A stretch of 64,000 nt of DNA, from NCBI GenBank assembly GCA_903851195.1, contig CAINNJ010000020.1, positions 1 to 64,000 on the forward strand, written 5' to 3'. The translations under genes and the position numbers were made by a program. Below, one piece after another: positions 46,312 to 55,901 of this stretch (positions within the stretch are counted from its first letter, which is position 1; the number at the start of each line of letters is the position of its first letter). The notes below the pieces were generated by a model that saw nothing but the letters and a program-made list of their open reading frames with translations, was not told where the DNA came from and ran no database searches. Source of the DNA: an uncultured Acidobacteriia bacterium. GTDB taxonomy: Bacteria; Acidobacteriota; Terriglobia; Bryobacterales; Bryobacteraceae.

Positions 46312-47268
46312 TCAGGCCTCGAACATGCCTTCGAAGAGGACGCTGCTGAGGTAGCGCTCACCTGAATCGGGCAGAACCACAACGATGGTTTTGCCGCGGA
46401 ATTCCTCCTGTTTCGCGATCCGGACGGCGGCGGCTGTGGCGGCTCCGCAGGAGATGCCGGCCAGGATGCCTTCTTCGCGCGCCAGGCGGCGGGCCATTTC
46501 GATGGATTCCTCGTTGGTCACCTGTTCGACACGGTCCACGATGCTGAGGTCGAGATTGCGAGGCACGAAGCCCGCGCCGATACCCTGGATTTTGTGAGGA
46601 CCGGGTTTCGGTGTCGCCCCCGACAACGTCTGCGTGATCACCGGGCTGGCCGTCGGTTCCACCGCAACGGAGGTGATCTTCTTCCCTTTTTCGTTTTTGA
46701 TGTAGCGGGAAACGCCGGTGATGGTGCCGCCCGTGCCGACGCCGGACACTAAGACGTCGATCTCACCGTCGGTGTCGTTCCAGATCTCGGGTCCGGTGGT
46801 CTTTTCGTGGATGTCGGGATTGGCCGGGTTCTCGAACTGCTGCAGGAGCACGAAGCGGTCCGGGTCCGACTGGACGATTTCCTGTGCTTTGGCGATGGCG
46901 CCGCCCATGCCACGGGAGCCTTCAGTCAGTTCGAGGCGGGCTCCAAAAGCGAGCAGGACTTTGCGGCGCTCGAGAGACATGGTTTCCGGCATGGAGAGCG
47001 TCACGCGGTAGCCGCGGGCGGCGGCGACGAAGGCGAGCGCGATGCCTGTGTTGCCGCTGGTGGGCTCGATGAGCTCTTTGCCGGGTTTCAGGATGCCGCG
47101 CTTTTCCGCATCCCAAATCATGGATGCGCCGATGCGGCATTTCACGGAATAGGCCGGGTTGCGGCCTTCGATTTTGGCCAGCAGCGTGACAGGGGCTCCG
47201 TCAATCACGCGGTTCAGTTTGACCAGCGGGGTACGGCCGATGCTAAACGAATTGTCTTGGTAGTACAT
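46312..47268 (-). CDS. cysK: Cysteine synthase A
   Basis: This 318-residue PLP enzyme makes cysteine from O-acetylserine and sulfide. The PLP lysine is Lys43 in [11 protein letters not shown], as in E. coli CysK. Other marks are [12 protein letters not shown] (substrate loop), [14 protein letters not shown] (phosphate binding) and [10 protein letters not shown]. Its start directly follows the stop of an Rrf2-family regulator (TGA then ATG), so the two genes are translated from one mRNA. In Bacillus the Rrf2 regulator CymR uses CysK as its co-repressor, which gives this arrangement a likely meaning. Confidence 0.95.
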   Translation of the reverse strand: MYYQDNSFSIGRTPLVKLNRVIDGAPVTLLAKIEGRNPAYSVKCRIGASMIWDAEKRGILKPGKELIEPTSGNTGIALAFVAAARGYRVTLSMPETMSLERRKVLLAFGARLELTEGSRGMGGAIAKAQEIVQSDPDRFVLLQQFENPANPDIHEKTTGPEIWNDTDGEIDVLVSGVGTGGTITGVSRYIKNEKGKKITSVAVEPTASPVITQTLSGATPKPGPHKIQGIGAGFVPRNLDLSIVDRVEQVTNEESIEMARRLAREEGILAGISCGAATAAAVRIAKQEEFRGKTIVVVLPDSGERYLSSVLFEGMFEA

Positions 47269-47694
47269 TCAGATCTCCCAGTTCGGTACAAAGCGGCTGT
47301 GTTTTTCCGCCCACTCGCGCACGAGTTGGGCGAAGGTGGCGTTGTCGAGAACGGTGTCGATGGATTTGTCGACGCGTTCCCAAAGATCGGACAGAGGGGT
47401 TTCGGCCTGACGGCGCTGGCGCGATCGCTCTTCCTGGCGGCCTTCGACGAAGCGCAGGACTTCGCCGACGGTAATGGATTCGGGACGGCGGGCCAGAAGA
47501 TAGCCGCCTTCGGCGCCACGTCTCGATTCGACGAAGCCGCCCTGTTTGAGGCTGGCCAGAATTAATTCCAGAAATTTCTGGGGAATCTGCTGGCGGCGGG
47601 CGATTTCGGCGATTTTCACGGGATCGGAACCGGATTGCGAGGCAAGGTCGAAGATCGCCTGGAGAGCGTACTCTCCTTTTACGGAGACGTTCAT
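47269..47694 (-). CDS. Rrf2-family transcriptional regulator (CymR-like)
   Basis: This 141-residue winged-helix regulator begins MNVSVKGEYALQAIFDLA, the classical Rrf2 start. The recognition region is PQKFLELILASLKQGGFVESRRGAEGGYLL, divided by the wing. It has no cysteines in the region where IscR carries its iron-sulfur ligands, so it is more like CymR or a cluster-free member. It lies immediately before cysK, as expected for a regulator of cysteine synthesis. Candidate operators upstream of 47694 were not resolved. Confidence 0.9.
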   Translation of the reverse strand: MNVSVKGEYALQAIFDLASQSGSDPVKIAEIARRQQIPQKFLELILASLKQGGFVESRRGAEGGYLLARRPESITVGEVLRFVEGRQEERSRQRRQAETPLSDLWERVDKSIDTVLDNATFAQLVREWAEKHSRFVPNWEI

Positions 47695-47823
47695 CCGACG
47701 AAATACCTCAATTCCCCATGCACAACTAGAGATTAAAGGAAACGAAGAGGGCCGTCAAGGAGGAGCGGAACTACAGGGGATTTGGAGCAGGAGGGAGGGG
47801 ACAGAGCGGGCGGGTGAAGCGGT

Positions 47824-47857
47824 GGGCTGACCGTCCGGCGGACCGGACAGTCAGCCC
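47824..47857. terminator. GC-rich hairpin after a small exported-peptide gene
   Basis: GGGCTGAC (47824-47831) and GTCCGG (47833-47838) pair with CCGGAC (47843-47848) and GTCAGCCC (47850-47857), with one C/A mismatch and a 4-base loop. It lies 7 bp beyond the stop of the gene at 47865. No long T-run follows on the reverse strand, so it may act with a protein factor or protect the mRNA end. Confidence 0.55.
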
Positions 47858-47864
47858 GGAAAAA

Positions 47865-48008
47865 CTACATCTTTTTGTCTTCGGTGGTCTTCTTGCCCTT
47901 TTTCTTGCCCTTCTTTTCGGTCTTCTTGTCGTCCATCTTGTCCTGGGCGAAGGAGACGGTGCCGAGAACGAGGCCGAAGCCGATTGCGAGTGCGAGGATC
48001 TTTTTCAT
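47865..48008 (-). CDS. Small Lys-rich exported peptide (47 residues)
   Basis: This short gene has ATG at 48008 and TAG at 47865-47867. The peptide begins MKKILALAIGFGLVLG, a complete signal sequence ending near SFAQ, so about 25 residues remain after cleavage. These are almost all Lys, Asp, Glu, Gly and Thr (DKKTEKKGKKKGKKTTE), giving a strongly basic mature product. It may bind cell-wall polymers or nucleic acids, or be a small secreted peptide of unknown use. A ribosome-binding-like AAGGAAAT lies about nine bases upstream. The hairpin downstream supports an independent transcript. Confidence 0.7.
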   Translation of the reverse strand: MKKILALAIGFGLVLGTVSFAQDKMDDKKTEKKGKKKGKKTTEDKKM

Positions 48009-48374
48009 TGTGTTGATTTCCTTTGTTTAGATTCCGACGAAATGCGTCTGGGTGAATCATATCCAACCCAACATGAACCGGACCTTAAGCTGTGATTAAA
48101 TTCAGTTCATCTGTTGGCACCCCTGCCCTGCGTGATTGTTTTCAATAGTTTATCGGAACATTAAGGAGCGCAAATGTTGCGGAAAGGGGTTGAAACCGGA
48201 GGAAAACGCCCGGTCGGGGGGAGGGAATTCTGAAACCGCAGAGGTTCCGCGGCGATTTGCCGGGGCAAGCGGGCCGCGCGGAGCCGGGGGGATTTGGCAG
48301 TAACGCGTATGTTAGCCAGTTCCTTCAATAACTTAGACGATTCCCCGGACCGCTTCATGGTAGCTGTGAATCGC

Positions 48375-48587
48375 ATGAAGAAGTCCGAACTCATCAAACA
48401 GGTGGCCGCCCTGCGGGGAGTTGAGCCCGGCGCAGTGGCCGATCAGGTGGATCAGGTGGTGAACGAGATCCTGCGCACACTGCGGCGCGGGCAGCCGGCG
48501 CACCTGCCCGGTCTGGGCACGATTCGACCGGAGAAGGGCAACCCGGGGAGGCGGTGGGTATTCCGCCCGGAGAGCCATGAGCGCTGA
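48375..48587 (+). CDS. Small HU/IHF-like DNA-binding protein
   Basis: This product of about 70 residues begins MKKSELIKQVAALRGVE and continues VVNEILRTLRRGQPAHLPGLGTIRPEKG, which matches the helical dimer part and first strand of HU/IHF proteins. The long DNA-binding arms are missing, since the sequence ends soon after RRWVFRP. An upstream ATG at 48357 would add six residues. It would bind or bend DNA, perhaps as a partner of the next gene's HU-like N-terminus. The last 11 bases overlap the start of the TIR gene, so the two are translationally linked. Confidence 0.7.
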   Translation: MKKSELIKQVAALRGVEPGAVADQVDQVVNEILRTLRRGQPAHLPGLGTIRPEKGNPGRRWVFRPESHER

Positions 48588-49118
48588 AGAGCTGGCGATC
48601 TTGATTTGCCGCTCGCTGCGGGACGCGCCGGCTGTCGAGATCGACGGGCTGGGGGTGTTCCGGCGCGACGACGCGGGACAGATCACCTTTCACGAGGGCA
48701 CGCGCCCCCGGGTGTTCATCGCCTACGCGGCCGAGGATGGCGCGGCGGCTGAGCGGTTGTATACCGATCTGGAGGCGCTCGGCTTTGCGCCGTGGCTCGA
48801 TCGCCGGAAACTGCTGCCCGGACAGAACTGGCCGCGGCGCATCCAGGATGCAATTGAAGACGCGGACTTCTTCGTGGCGTGCTTTTCCCGGAACTCGGCG
48901 GGCAAACGAGGCGGGTTTCAGGCGGAGGTGCGGCAGGCGCTGGAGTGCGCGAGCCGGGTGCCGCTGGACGACGTCTATCTGATTCCGGTCCGGCTGGATC
49001 CCTGCCGCGTACCGGCGCGGATCACACGGGAGACGCAGTGCCTGGACCTCTTCCCCGACTGGGCGGCCGGCATCGGGCGGCTTCGGGAGATCATCGGCAG
49101 GCGGAGCGGGCAGCTGGT

Positions 49119-49122
<4 letters not shown>
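48577..49122 (+). CDS. HU-like N-terminus fused to a TIR domain
   Basis: This 181-residue protein has a TIR domain from residue 45: PRVFIAYAAEDG, FAPWLDRRKLLPGQNW, ADFFVACFSRNSAGKRGGFQAEVRQAL, and later VYLIPVRLDPC. Glu117 in FQAEVRQAL is the likely catalytic glutamate of a NAD-consuming TIR. The first 40 residues (ELAILICRSLRDAPAVEIDGLGVFRRDDAG) read like the helix and strand part of an HU protein, similar to the gene just upstream. Bacterial TIR domains often kill or signal in phage defence by using NAD. Here the TIR may be tied to DNA through an HU-type dimer with its neighbour; this is inference. Its 3' end overlaps the convergent ABC ATPase gene by 4 bp. Confidence 0.82.
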
Positions 49123-49797
<675 letters not shown>

Positions 49798-49805
<8 letters not shown>

Positions 49806-50883
49806 ACGCGAGGGCCTCGATCGGATCCTGCCGCACGGCCATCATGCCGGGATACAGGGCGCCCAGCAGCGACGCGCCCATGGCGATGCCGCCCGCGATG
49901 GGCCACCACGAGTACACAATCGCCTGTGGCATGAACGCCTGGATGGCGAGACGCGATGCATAGCTCAGCAGGATGCCGAGAACGGTGCCGCCCAGGCCAA
50001 GGCAGAAGGCCTCCGCGAGAATAATCCCCATCACGAAGGCTTTGGTGGCGCCCAGAGATTTCAGGATGCCGATCTCGCGCGTCCGCTGCAGCACGGCCAT
50101 ATACATCGACAGCGAAACCACCGCGAAGCCGATCAGCACGGCCAGACCGATAATCACGTTGATAAACGTCTTCAGCACCGGGATGTTGTCCACCGAGAGC
50201 AGCGACTGCAGTTCTTCCATCGAATAGATCGGATAATTGTCGAATTTGGCTTTCAGCGCGGCGACCACGGCCGTGGTGTTGGCGGGATCGTCGAGCTTCA
50301 CGAAGACCTGGCTGACGTGCCCGGAGGCGCCCACCATCTCCTGCAGGGTCTTGATCGGCACGAACATATGGCCGAGCTTGCCGGGCTGCACGATACCGGC
50401 GATGTGCCAGTCCTTATTCGAAAGATTGATGGTGCCGCCGGCCCGCAGGTGGTGCTGCGCGGCATACCAGGAGTCGAGAACGATGTCGTCGGGCCCCTGC
50501 AGGCCGTGGCCCTGATCGTAGACGAAGCCGCCGCTCATCTTGTCGAAGGCCGCCGGGTCGATGCCGTTGAGCGCTTCGAGAAAGCCGCTGGTGGGATTCA
50601 CCACGGTGCCCATGGCCTGCACGACATGCGGCTGGGTGAGCAGAACGTCGATGATTTTCGCGGGCATGGTGACCGCGCTGAACGTGATGGCGTTCGCGCT
50701 GGGCGGTTTGACCAGGATATCGGCGCCCACGCCGCCGGAACGTTTCCGCGAATCTTCGAAGAAGCCGATGCTCAGGCCGATGATGGTGAGAATCAGAGTA
50801 ACGGGAACCGCGATCAGCAGAATACTCAGCAGCGTGCGGACCGGGCGGTGCCGCACATTTTCCAGAACCAGTTTGAAAATCAA
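49798..50883 (-). CDS. ABC transporter permease (FtsX/MacB family)
   Basis: This 361-residue permease has four membrane segments, one near the N-terminus (about 18-42) and three in the C-terminal part (about 240-345), with a large periplasmic domain between, as in MacB/LolC/FtsX proteins. The end motif YPGMMAVRQDPIEALAYE is typical of the family. It lies between the lipoprotein gene (4-bp overlap) and the ATPase gene (8-bp overlap), so all three probably form one system. Confidence 0.9.
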
Positions 50884-51800
50884 TGCGCTTCCTTCGGGGC
50901 TCCGACAACCTGCAACTGCGCGCCTTCGGGCTGCTTCAGGGTGAACTGCTCGTCGGTCATGACCTTATTCATTTTCATGTCCATCACGTCCATGACCACT
51001 CCGTAAGCGTCCTTGGGCCGGTTGATGTCGATATGGGCGGGAAAGAGCACGCCGCTGAACGGCTGCCATTTGGAGTAGCGGGTGTCGCTGACGATGGCGC
51101 CTTCATCGTCGAAGACCATCTGGCGGACGATGCTGAGATCGAGCCGGTCGAACCAGACGCTCCGCGAGACGATCTGGCGAATCTGACCGTCCGGATTTTT
51201 GCGCAGGAAAACGAGGATATAGAGGGCGTTATCTTCGTCGGTCTGGTCCATCAGCGCCGGAGCTTCCGTGTTGCCGTCGGCGGGGCGGATCAGCATGGAT
51301 GAGAAGAAGGTTTCCGGGCGAAGGTTTTCGATTTTATTTTTCGAGACGGTGGGTGCGTCGTTGGCGCCCTGGATAAAGAGGTTTTTGGAATTCAGGAAAA
51401 AGCGGAAATCGTTGCCGTTCGACACCATGTCGAAAGCCGGCGTGCGGATGACCGGGGTTTGTCCCTGAATGCGGATTTCGGCGGGTTTCCGAAACAGCAC
51501 GAAGGCGCGGAGGTCTTTGATTTCCGTGATGCGGCCCTGGTAAACGCTGCCGGAGGACGGCGTGAGGTCGACGGTCGCCTGAAAGGAATTGATAGCGCTG
51601 TAGAGGCGCGAGATGCGGTCGTTCAGCTGGTCGCGGTTGGCGACGAGGAGAGTCTGCGCCGCGAGGGCCGTTTTGCCGTGACGGACGATGGTGCGCGTCG
51701 TCTTGAAGAGCGCGCTGGGATTACACGAGCTCGACAGGGAGGCAGATATGAGTGCAAGAGCCACCGGGACATGCCGGTGCGGGTTCCGCATCGCTTTCAT
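50880..51800 (-). CDS. LolA-like outer-membrane lipoprotein (DUF4292-type)
   Basis: This 306-residue protein has a lipoprotein signal (VALALISASLSSSC), so the Cys would be lipidated. The body is a beta-rich LolA/LppX-like fold: YSAINSFQATVDLT, GRITEIKDLRAFVLFRKPAEIRIQGQTP (divided by the first strands), FLNSKNLFIQG and WFDRLDLSIVRQMVFDDEGAIVSDTRY. It may carry lipids or lipoproteins together with the ABC pair downstream. ATG 51800 is the first of two close starts; the frame stays open beyond into the antisense of tRNA-Ala, which is not coding. Confidence 0.8.
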   Translation of the reverse strand: MKAMRNPHRHVPVALALISASLSSSCNPSALFKTTRTIVRHGKTALAAQTLLVANRDQLNDRISRLYSAINSFQATVDLTPSSGSVYQGRITEIKDLRAFVLFRKPAEIRIQGQTPVIRTPAFDMVSNGNDFRFFLNSKNLFIQGANDAPTVSKNKIENLRPETFFSSMLIRPADGNTEAPALMDQTDEDNALYILVFLRKNPDGQIRQIVSRSVWFDRLDLSIVRQMVFDDEGAIVSDTRYSKWQPFSGVLFPAHIDINRPKDAYGVVMDVMDMKMNKVMTDEQFTLKQPEGAQLQVVGAPKEAH

Positions 51801-51902
51801 TGTAGGATGCAAGTGTCGGCTTGCAGGGTTCGGAGGAATCGCGAATGGGGCGATTCCAACCGCAAGGGTCGGTGGTGTATGATGGGAACACCTTCTGTTA
51901 GT

Positions 51903-51978
51903 GGGCCTGTGGCGCAGTTGGGAGCGCGCTTCCATGGCATGGAAGAGGTCAAGGGTTCGAATCCCTTCAGGTCCACCA
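51903..51978 (+). tRNA. tRNA-Ala (anticodon GGC)
   Basis: The acceptor GGGCCTG (51903-51909) pairs with CAGGTCC (51968-51974), and CCA is encoded at 51976-51978. The anticodon stem CTTCC/GGAAG encloses ATGGCAT, giving GGC at 51936-51938. The 3' half of the gene is the attachment site of the island that follows; the integration keeps the gene complete. Confidence 0.96.
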
Positions 51979-51984
51979 AAAATT
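51934..51984 (+). repeat. attL: 51-bp direct repeat in the tRNA-Ala 3' half
   Basis: The segment from the anticodon loop through the CCA and six more bases is repeated exactly at 59373-59423. It is the left attachment site of an integrated element. Bases differ immediately outside both copies (CC before this copy, TTC after it). Confidence 0.93.
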
Positions 51985-52028
51985 TTCATAGACTTACCGC
52001 CGTTCGCCTTCCCCAAACCACCTTCACC

Positions 52029-52046
52029 GGAGTCCAACTGGAGTCC
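52029..52046 (+). repeat. Left pair of GGAGTCC repeats, possible integrase arm sites
   Basis: GGAGTCC occurs at 52029-52035 and 52040-52046, 11 bases apart, about one helical turn, and 45 bp inside attL. The same heptamer and a one-base variant recur in a cluster near attR. Tyrosine integrases bind such arm sites in many phages and islands. The role is inferred. The rest of 51985-52392 holds no gene that I can support. Confidence 0.5.
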
Positions 52047-52212
52047 ACGCCTGCTTTCCGCCCCTGGAGCCTTGGGCACCCACCAAGTATTTGCTCCTGC
52101 CCATAGTTACGTGAATGGATTGTGTGAGATACGCGAAATGGGCAATAGGCATCGTGCTTTCGCTTGTTGTGCGCCGGAGACGACAACAATTGCATTTCCA
52201 AATAAGGCCCAA

Positions 52213-52248
52213 CTGCCCATCCTGCCCATCCTGCCCATCCTGCCCACC
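52213..52248 (+). repeat. Tandem 9-bp repeat, four units
   Basis: CTGCCCATC is repeated three times (52213-52239) and followed by the variant CTGCCCACC (52240-52248). It lies in non-coding DNA at the left end of the island, between the arm-like repeats and the helicase remnant. It is a likely polymerase-slippage site. Confidence 0.85.
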
Positions 52249-52392
52249 CCGCCCAAACCTTCTTCAGACCGATCATTTAACGGTTGACCACTGACTCGGG
52301 AACCTGATATTCCGGTTGTGTAAGCTCACGCACGAGCGACGGGACGCTCGTTAATCCCCCTCCCTCCACTTCGACGTCCGAGGTGTTCCCAA

Positions 52393-52947
52393 ATGGATAA
52401 AAACCAGATTCCCTTTTACGGAGCCGACGGCAGGTCGCTCGGCTTTCGCACCCTCGACACTGCTGAGCGCCTCGTGGCCTCAGGCTTTGAAGCTTCCTAT
52501 GGGCGGAAGAAGGTCCTTCGGGCCATCTGGCTGAACGAGGAAGACGGTGGCAACCCCGTCGAGACGCACGCCCCAACGGGCACTCGGTACAGCTTCATCC
52601 AGATCCTTGAGCGTGGTCGCTGCTATGCGCTCCGGCGGTGGTCGCGCCGGATCGCGCCGGAGTTCCACAGCCGCGTGCAGTTTCCGCTGGCGGTCGCGCT
52701 TGCGCGCGGATCGACGGCGCTGGAGCAGATCCCTCGGGTGATCGTCGGCACGATTCATTCAGTCAAAGGCGGCCAGGCAGACGTGGTGTTCCTCTTTCCC
52801 GACCTGAGTGCTGCTGGCGACGCCGCGTACCGGAGTCACGGGCTGCGAAGGGATTCGGTAGTCCGGCAGTTCTACGTCGGCACGACGCGCGCCCGGCACA
52901 CGCTGTATATCTGCCAGAAAGAATGCTCCATGGCGGTAGAAATTTGA
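52393..52947 (+). pseudogene. Chimeric remnant: unknown N-terminus joined to the C-terminal motifs of a UvrD-like helicase
   Basis: The 184-codon frame starts with about 85 residues (MDKNQIPFYGADGRSLGFRT and GTRYSFIQIL) that resemble small acidobacterial proteins of unknown role. From about residue 95 it becomes the end of a UvrD/Rep-type helicase: VIVGTIHSVKGGQADVVFLF (motif V region) and VVRQFYVGTTRARHTLYICQ (motif VI). The Walker motifs and all earlier helicase parts are missing, so it cannot unwind DNA. It looks like a recombination joint between two gene pieces, left at the island edge. The frame is intact, and an unrelated new function cannot be excluded. Confidence 0.7.
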
Positions 52948-52976
52948 TCGTAAACGATTGAATTTATGGTACTTGC

Positions 52977-54227
52977 ATGATGCTTTCGAGTGACGCTAAC
53001 ATTCAGTCGCTAACCGGAGGGTTACGACTCAAAGTGCGCGTTCAACACCCTGACATTCACGAGCGGACGGATCGCAAAGGATCGTACTGGTTCTTCCGGT
53101 ATTGGGACGACGTGGTGCTGCCTGGCGGTAAGGAAAAGGCTGTTCGGAGGTTTCAGACCATCGGCCCGAGCAAGGGCGACAATCGGCTATCGAAGAAGCA
53201 GGCGGAAGTCGAGCGGGACAAATTCCTCGCGAAGATCAACAAGCCAACCGTTCAGGACAAGATCGGCGACGGGTTGATCCTGTTCAGCAAGATGGTTGAG
53301 AAATACAAAACGACGCACGTCGAGGCTCAGGTCGCCGGGCGATTCCTGCTGGCAAAGCCGACCCGCCTGAAGTACGCGATCCACCTGGACCAGAGAATCG
53401 TTCCCCAATGGGGTGAGTATCGCCTCTGCGAGATCCGGCCCGACGAAGTGCAGCAGTGGCTCCACAGGACGTGCGACTCCTTGCACATGATGAATGACCT
53501 GCGCGGGATCATGTCCGGCATCTTTACGAAGGCGGATGAATGGGGATACTGGGCGGAAGGGCGGCGCAACCCGATGTCGAGGGTGAAGATCGGGGAGAAG
53601 TGGAGTGTCCGACCGGAGCGAATTCTGACGGAGGAGGAAACGGTCAAAGTCCTGGCCCGGCTCCGCGATCCCAATCTGCTAATCGTCGAAACCGCCATCG
53701 CGACCGGCGCGCGGATCTCCGAAATCCTCGGCCTTCAGTGGCGGCACGTCGATCTCAAGAACGGCATCCTCCAGATCGCTCAGCGAAACTGGCGCGGCGA
53801 CATCGACGATCCGAAGTCGAAGACCAGCAGACGGCTGCTCACCCTCGGATATCTGGTCGAGCGCTACCGGGCCCAGGCAGCCGCGGACAAGGCCGGAGCG
53901 GAGGCGTGGGTCTTCACGCGGACGGACGATAGCGGTTTGCCCCTCTGGGATTCCGGCGTGAGGCAGGCGTTGAAGCGTGCGGCCGCAGCCGAGGGATGCG
54001 ATTTCGAAGGCCTGGGGCCGCACTCCTTCCGGCGCGCGAACATTACCTGGAGGCAGGAAGTCGGCGGTTCGAGCATTGAGGCTTCGAAGATCGCTGGCCA
54101 CAGCACGGTTCGCGTGACGGAGGAGTACACGAAGACCCAGTTGACCAGGCAGGACGAACTTACGCGCCTGATTCAGGAACGACTGGCGAGCGCGGGCGAG
54201 AAGCAGCCGACCACGGTCGTGCAATAG
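52977..54227 (+). CDS. Tyrosine recombinase/integrase of the island
   Basis: This 416-residue tyrosine recombinase has an N-terminal arm-binding-like region (about 15-100), a SAM-like core-binding domain (about 105-215) and a catalytic domain. The active-site set is complete: Arg246 in ATGARISEILGLQWRH, His349 and Arg352 in HSFRRANIT, His375 in GHST, and Tyr384 in EEYTKTQ. It lies about 1 kb from attL in tRNA-Ala and is presumably responsible for integrating the island there. It is complete, so the island may still excise. Confidence 0.95.
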   Translation: MMLSSDANIQSLTGGLRLKVRVQHPDIHERTDRKGSYWFFRYWDDVVLPGGKEKAVRRFQTIGPSKGDNRLSKKQAEVERDKFLAKINKPTVQDKIGDGLILFSKMVEKYKTTHVEAQVAGRFLLAKPTRLKYAIHLDQRIVPQWGEYRLCEIRPDEVQQWLHRTCDSLHMMNDLRGIMSGIFTKADEWGYWAEGRRNPMSRVKIGEKWSVRPERILTEEETVKVLARLRDPNLLIVETAIATGARISEILGLQWRHVDLKNGILQIAQRNWRGDIDDPKSKTSRRLLTLGYLVERYRAQAAADKAGAEAWVFTRTDDSGLPLWDSGVRQALKRAAAAEGCDFEGLGPHSFRRANITWRQEVGGSSIEASKIAGHSTVRVTEEYTKTQLTRQDELTRLIQERLASAGEKQPTTVVQ

Positions 54228-54356
54228 ACCGAGCCGTGGGGTCGTGGTACGAAATCCCAAACGGATATCAGAATGCCGATGCGACAACCCGAGGCGTGAC
54301 AACGCTGCGAGCGCGCTCGGTCAAGCTTGTAGCCGTTCCGGGTTTAACATCTTCTT

Positions 54357-55871
54357 GTGGATCAATCATCGTCAATAGCCTGCCCAAGCTGTCGAGCGTT
54401 GAATCGCGAATCCGCCAGGTTCTGCACGAACTGCCGTACTGCACTGGCCTCTTCGCTGGGGCATTGTCCCCGTGGGCATCCGATGTTCGATACAAAGTAC
54501 TATGCCAGTTGCCCGCAATGCCCACGTCCGCCGCGGCCTGATGCAACCGGTCCTGTTGATCCCCGGAACTCCGAACCGAAAGGACGCCGCCCATCGATTG
54601 TTAAAGTTCCTCTCGCCAAGGAGTTCCGCTTCGTTCACGAACCGTGGTCCCCGTCGGGCGATAGCGCATTCGTGGGCCGTGATCGGGATCTGAGCACGTT
54701 CGCGGAACGGCTGCGTTATTCCGCAGGCGGGGCTTTCTTGATTACTGGATACAGGGGCGTCGGGAAGACCTCCTTCGTAAAGAGATCAATCGAAACACTC
54801 CGCGAGAACGTCACGGTGCTCGACCTCCATCTGACCCTTGCGAAGCCTTTTACGCCAGCTCAGTTGATGCATTACATTATTCGTGGATTGTACGAACAGC
54901 TTTCGGAACGCGGTCTATTCGACCGAATCGACACGGAAGCGCGCTCCCGGCTTACGTTGGCATACTACCGTACATCTGCCAACCTTGCTCGCAAAACGAC
55001 CGACAAATGGGAGAACTCCATAAGTCTCTCTGACGTGCTCAAGCCGCTTAAGCTGCCCGGAGACATTAAGATCGACACGAAACGAGGTCGCGATATCACA
55101 TTTGAAGTCACCCTCCTCGGATACGACGACCTAGCTGCGGAACGGGATGTTATTGCAGTCTCGCAGTCGATTGCCAAGGGCCTTTACGTCCGGCGCTCGG
55201 GTTTCAGAGGCTTCGTGGACCGTCTTCTTAGCAAGCCGCGCCGCCGCTCGGAGCCCACAAAGATAGTGTTCGTTTTCGACGAGATCGACAAGCTCGATGA
55301 TCGCCCGGCCGAAGTTGGAGGCTCTAAGAGCCAACTAGAGGATCTTCTCTCTTCACTCAAGACGCTCCTTACGACTTCGGGCATCTGCTTCATTTTCATC
55401 GCGGGAAAGGACGTAGAGGAGCGCTGGCTAAAAGACTTGGGCCGTGGCGATAGTATCTACGAAAGTCTTTTTTGCTATCAACGCTACCTGCCTTGCCTGC
55501 TTCACGATAACAACGCAATAATCGACTCGTTACTTCCGCCTGACACACGCCCTTTGGGCGCTCAAAGCAGCTATTCCGACACCATTCTGATGGCGTTTAG
55601 AGACTACCTGGACTTCATGGGCAGGGGAATCCCTCGACGACTGCTGGCCGCGTTTAATCAGTGGGTCCGCTGGGACGACGGCGCGCCTATCCTCCAGTTC
55701 GACCAACAGCAATGCAGACGGCTCCGTTTTTTTTCCAGCCTTCAGTTGACTCTCAAAGAACACTTGATAGCTCTGTTCGGCGATGCCCGCCCGTTTCTTC
55801 CAAGTGCTGGCTATGACACTAACTGGCTAGCAGCCCGTGGTTTTAGTGAATCTTTCCGTCAGAACATGTGA
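54357..55871 (+). CDS. P-loop ATPase with N-terminal double zinc ribbon
   Basis: This 504-residue protein starts at GTG 54357. Residues 9-26 form a zinc ribbon (CPSC ... CTNC), and a second Cys set follows (HCPRGH and CPQC to about residue 57). A linker leads to a P-loop ATPase: FVGRDRDL, Walker A TGYRGVGKTS near 130-138, and Walker B IVFVFDEIDKLDD near 304-312. This is like the ORC/AAA-16 or STAND group. The C-terminal part is helical, with no recognised effector. It ends 30 bp before the transposase gene and may have been shortened by that insertion. As island cargo beside a kinase, it could be a sensor in a defence or regulatory pair; this is inference. Confidence 0.8.
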   Translation: MDQSSSIACPSCRALNRESARFCTNCRTALASSLGHCPRGHPMFDTKYYASCPQCPRPPRPDATGPVDPRNSEPKGRRPSIVKVPLAKEFRFVHEPWSPSGDSAFVGRDRDLSTFAERLRYSAGGAFLITGYRGVGKTSFVKRSIETLRENVTVLDLHLTLAKPFTPAQLMHYIIRGLYEQLSERGLFDRIDTEARSRLTLAYYRTSANLARKTTDKWENSISLSDVLKPLKLPGDIKIDTKRGRDITFEVTLLGYDDLAAERDVIAVSQSIAKGLYVRRSGFRGFVDRLLSKPRRRSEPTKIVFVFDEIDKLDDRPAEVGGSKSQLEDLLSSLKTLLTTSGICFIFIAGKDVEERWLKDLGRGDSIYESLFCYQRYLPCLLHDNNAIIDSLLPPDTRPLGAQSSYSDTILMAFRDYLDFMGRGIPRRLLAAFNQWVRWDDGAPILQFDQQQCRRLRFFSSLQLTLKEHLIALFGDARPFLPSAGYDTNWLAARGFSESFRQNM

Positions 55872-55901
55872 CCTGAGAAATGTTGTGGACGTCTCCTATG
55901 C

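Noticed and set aside
51801-52079. N-terminal extension of the LolA-like lipoprotein
   Set aside because: It is the antisense translation of tRNA-Ala and flanks; the lipoprotein signal begins at 51800.
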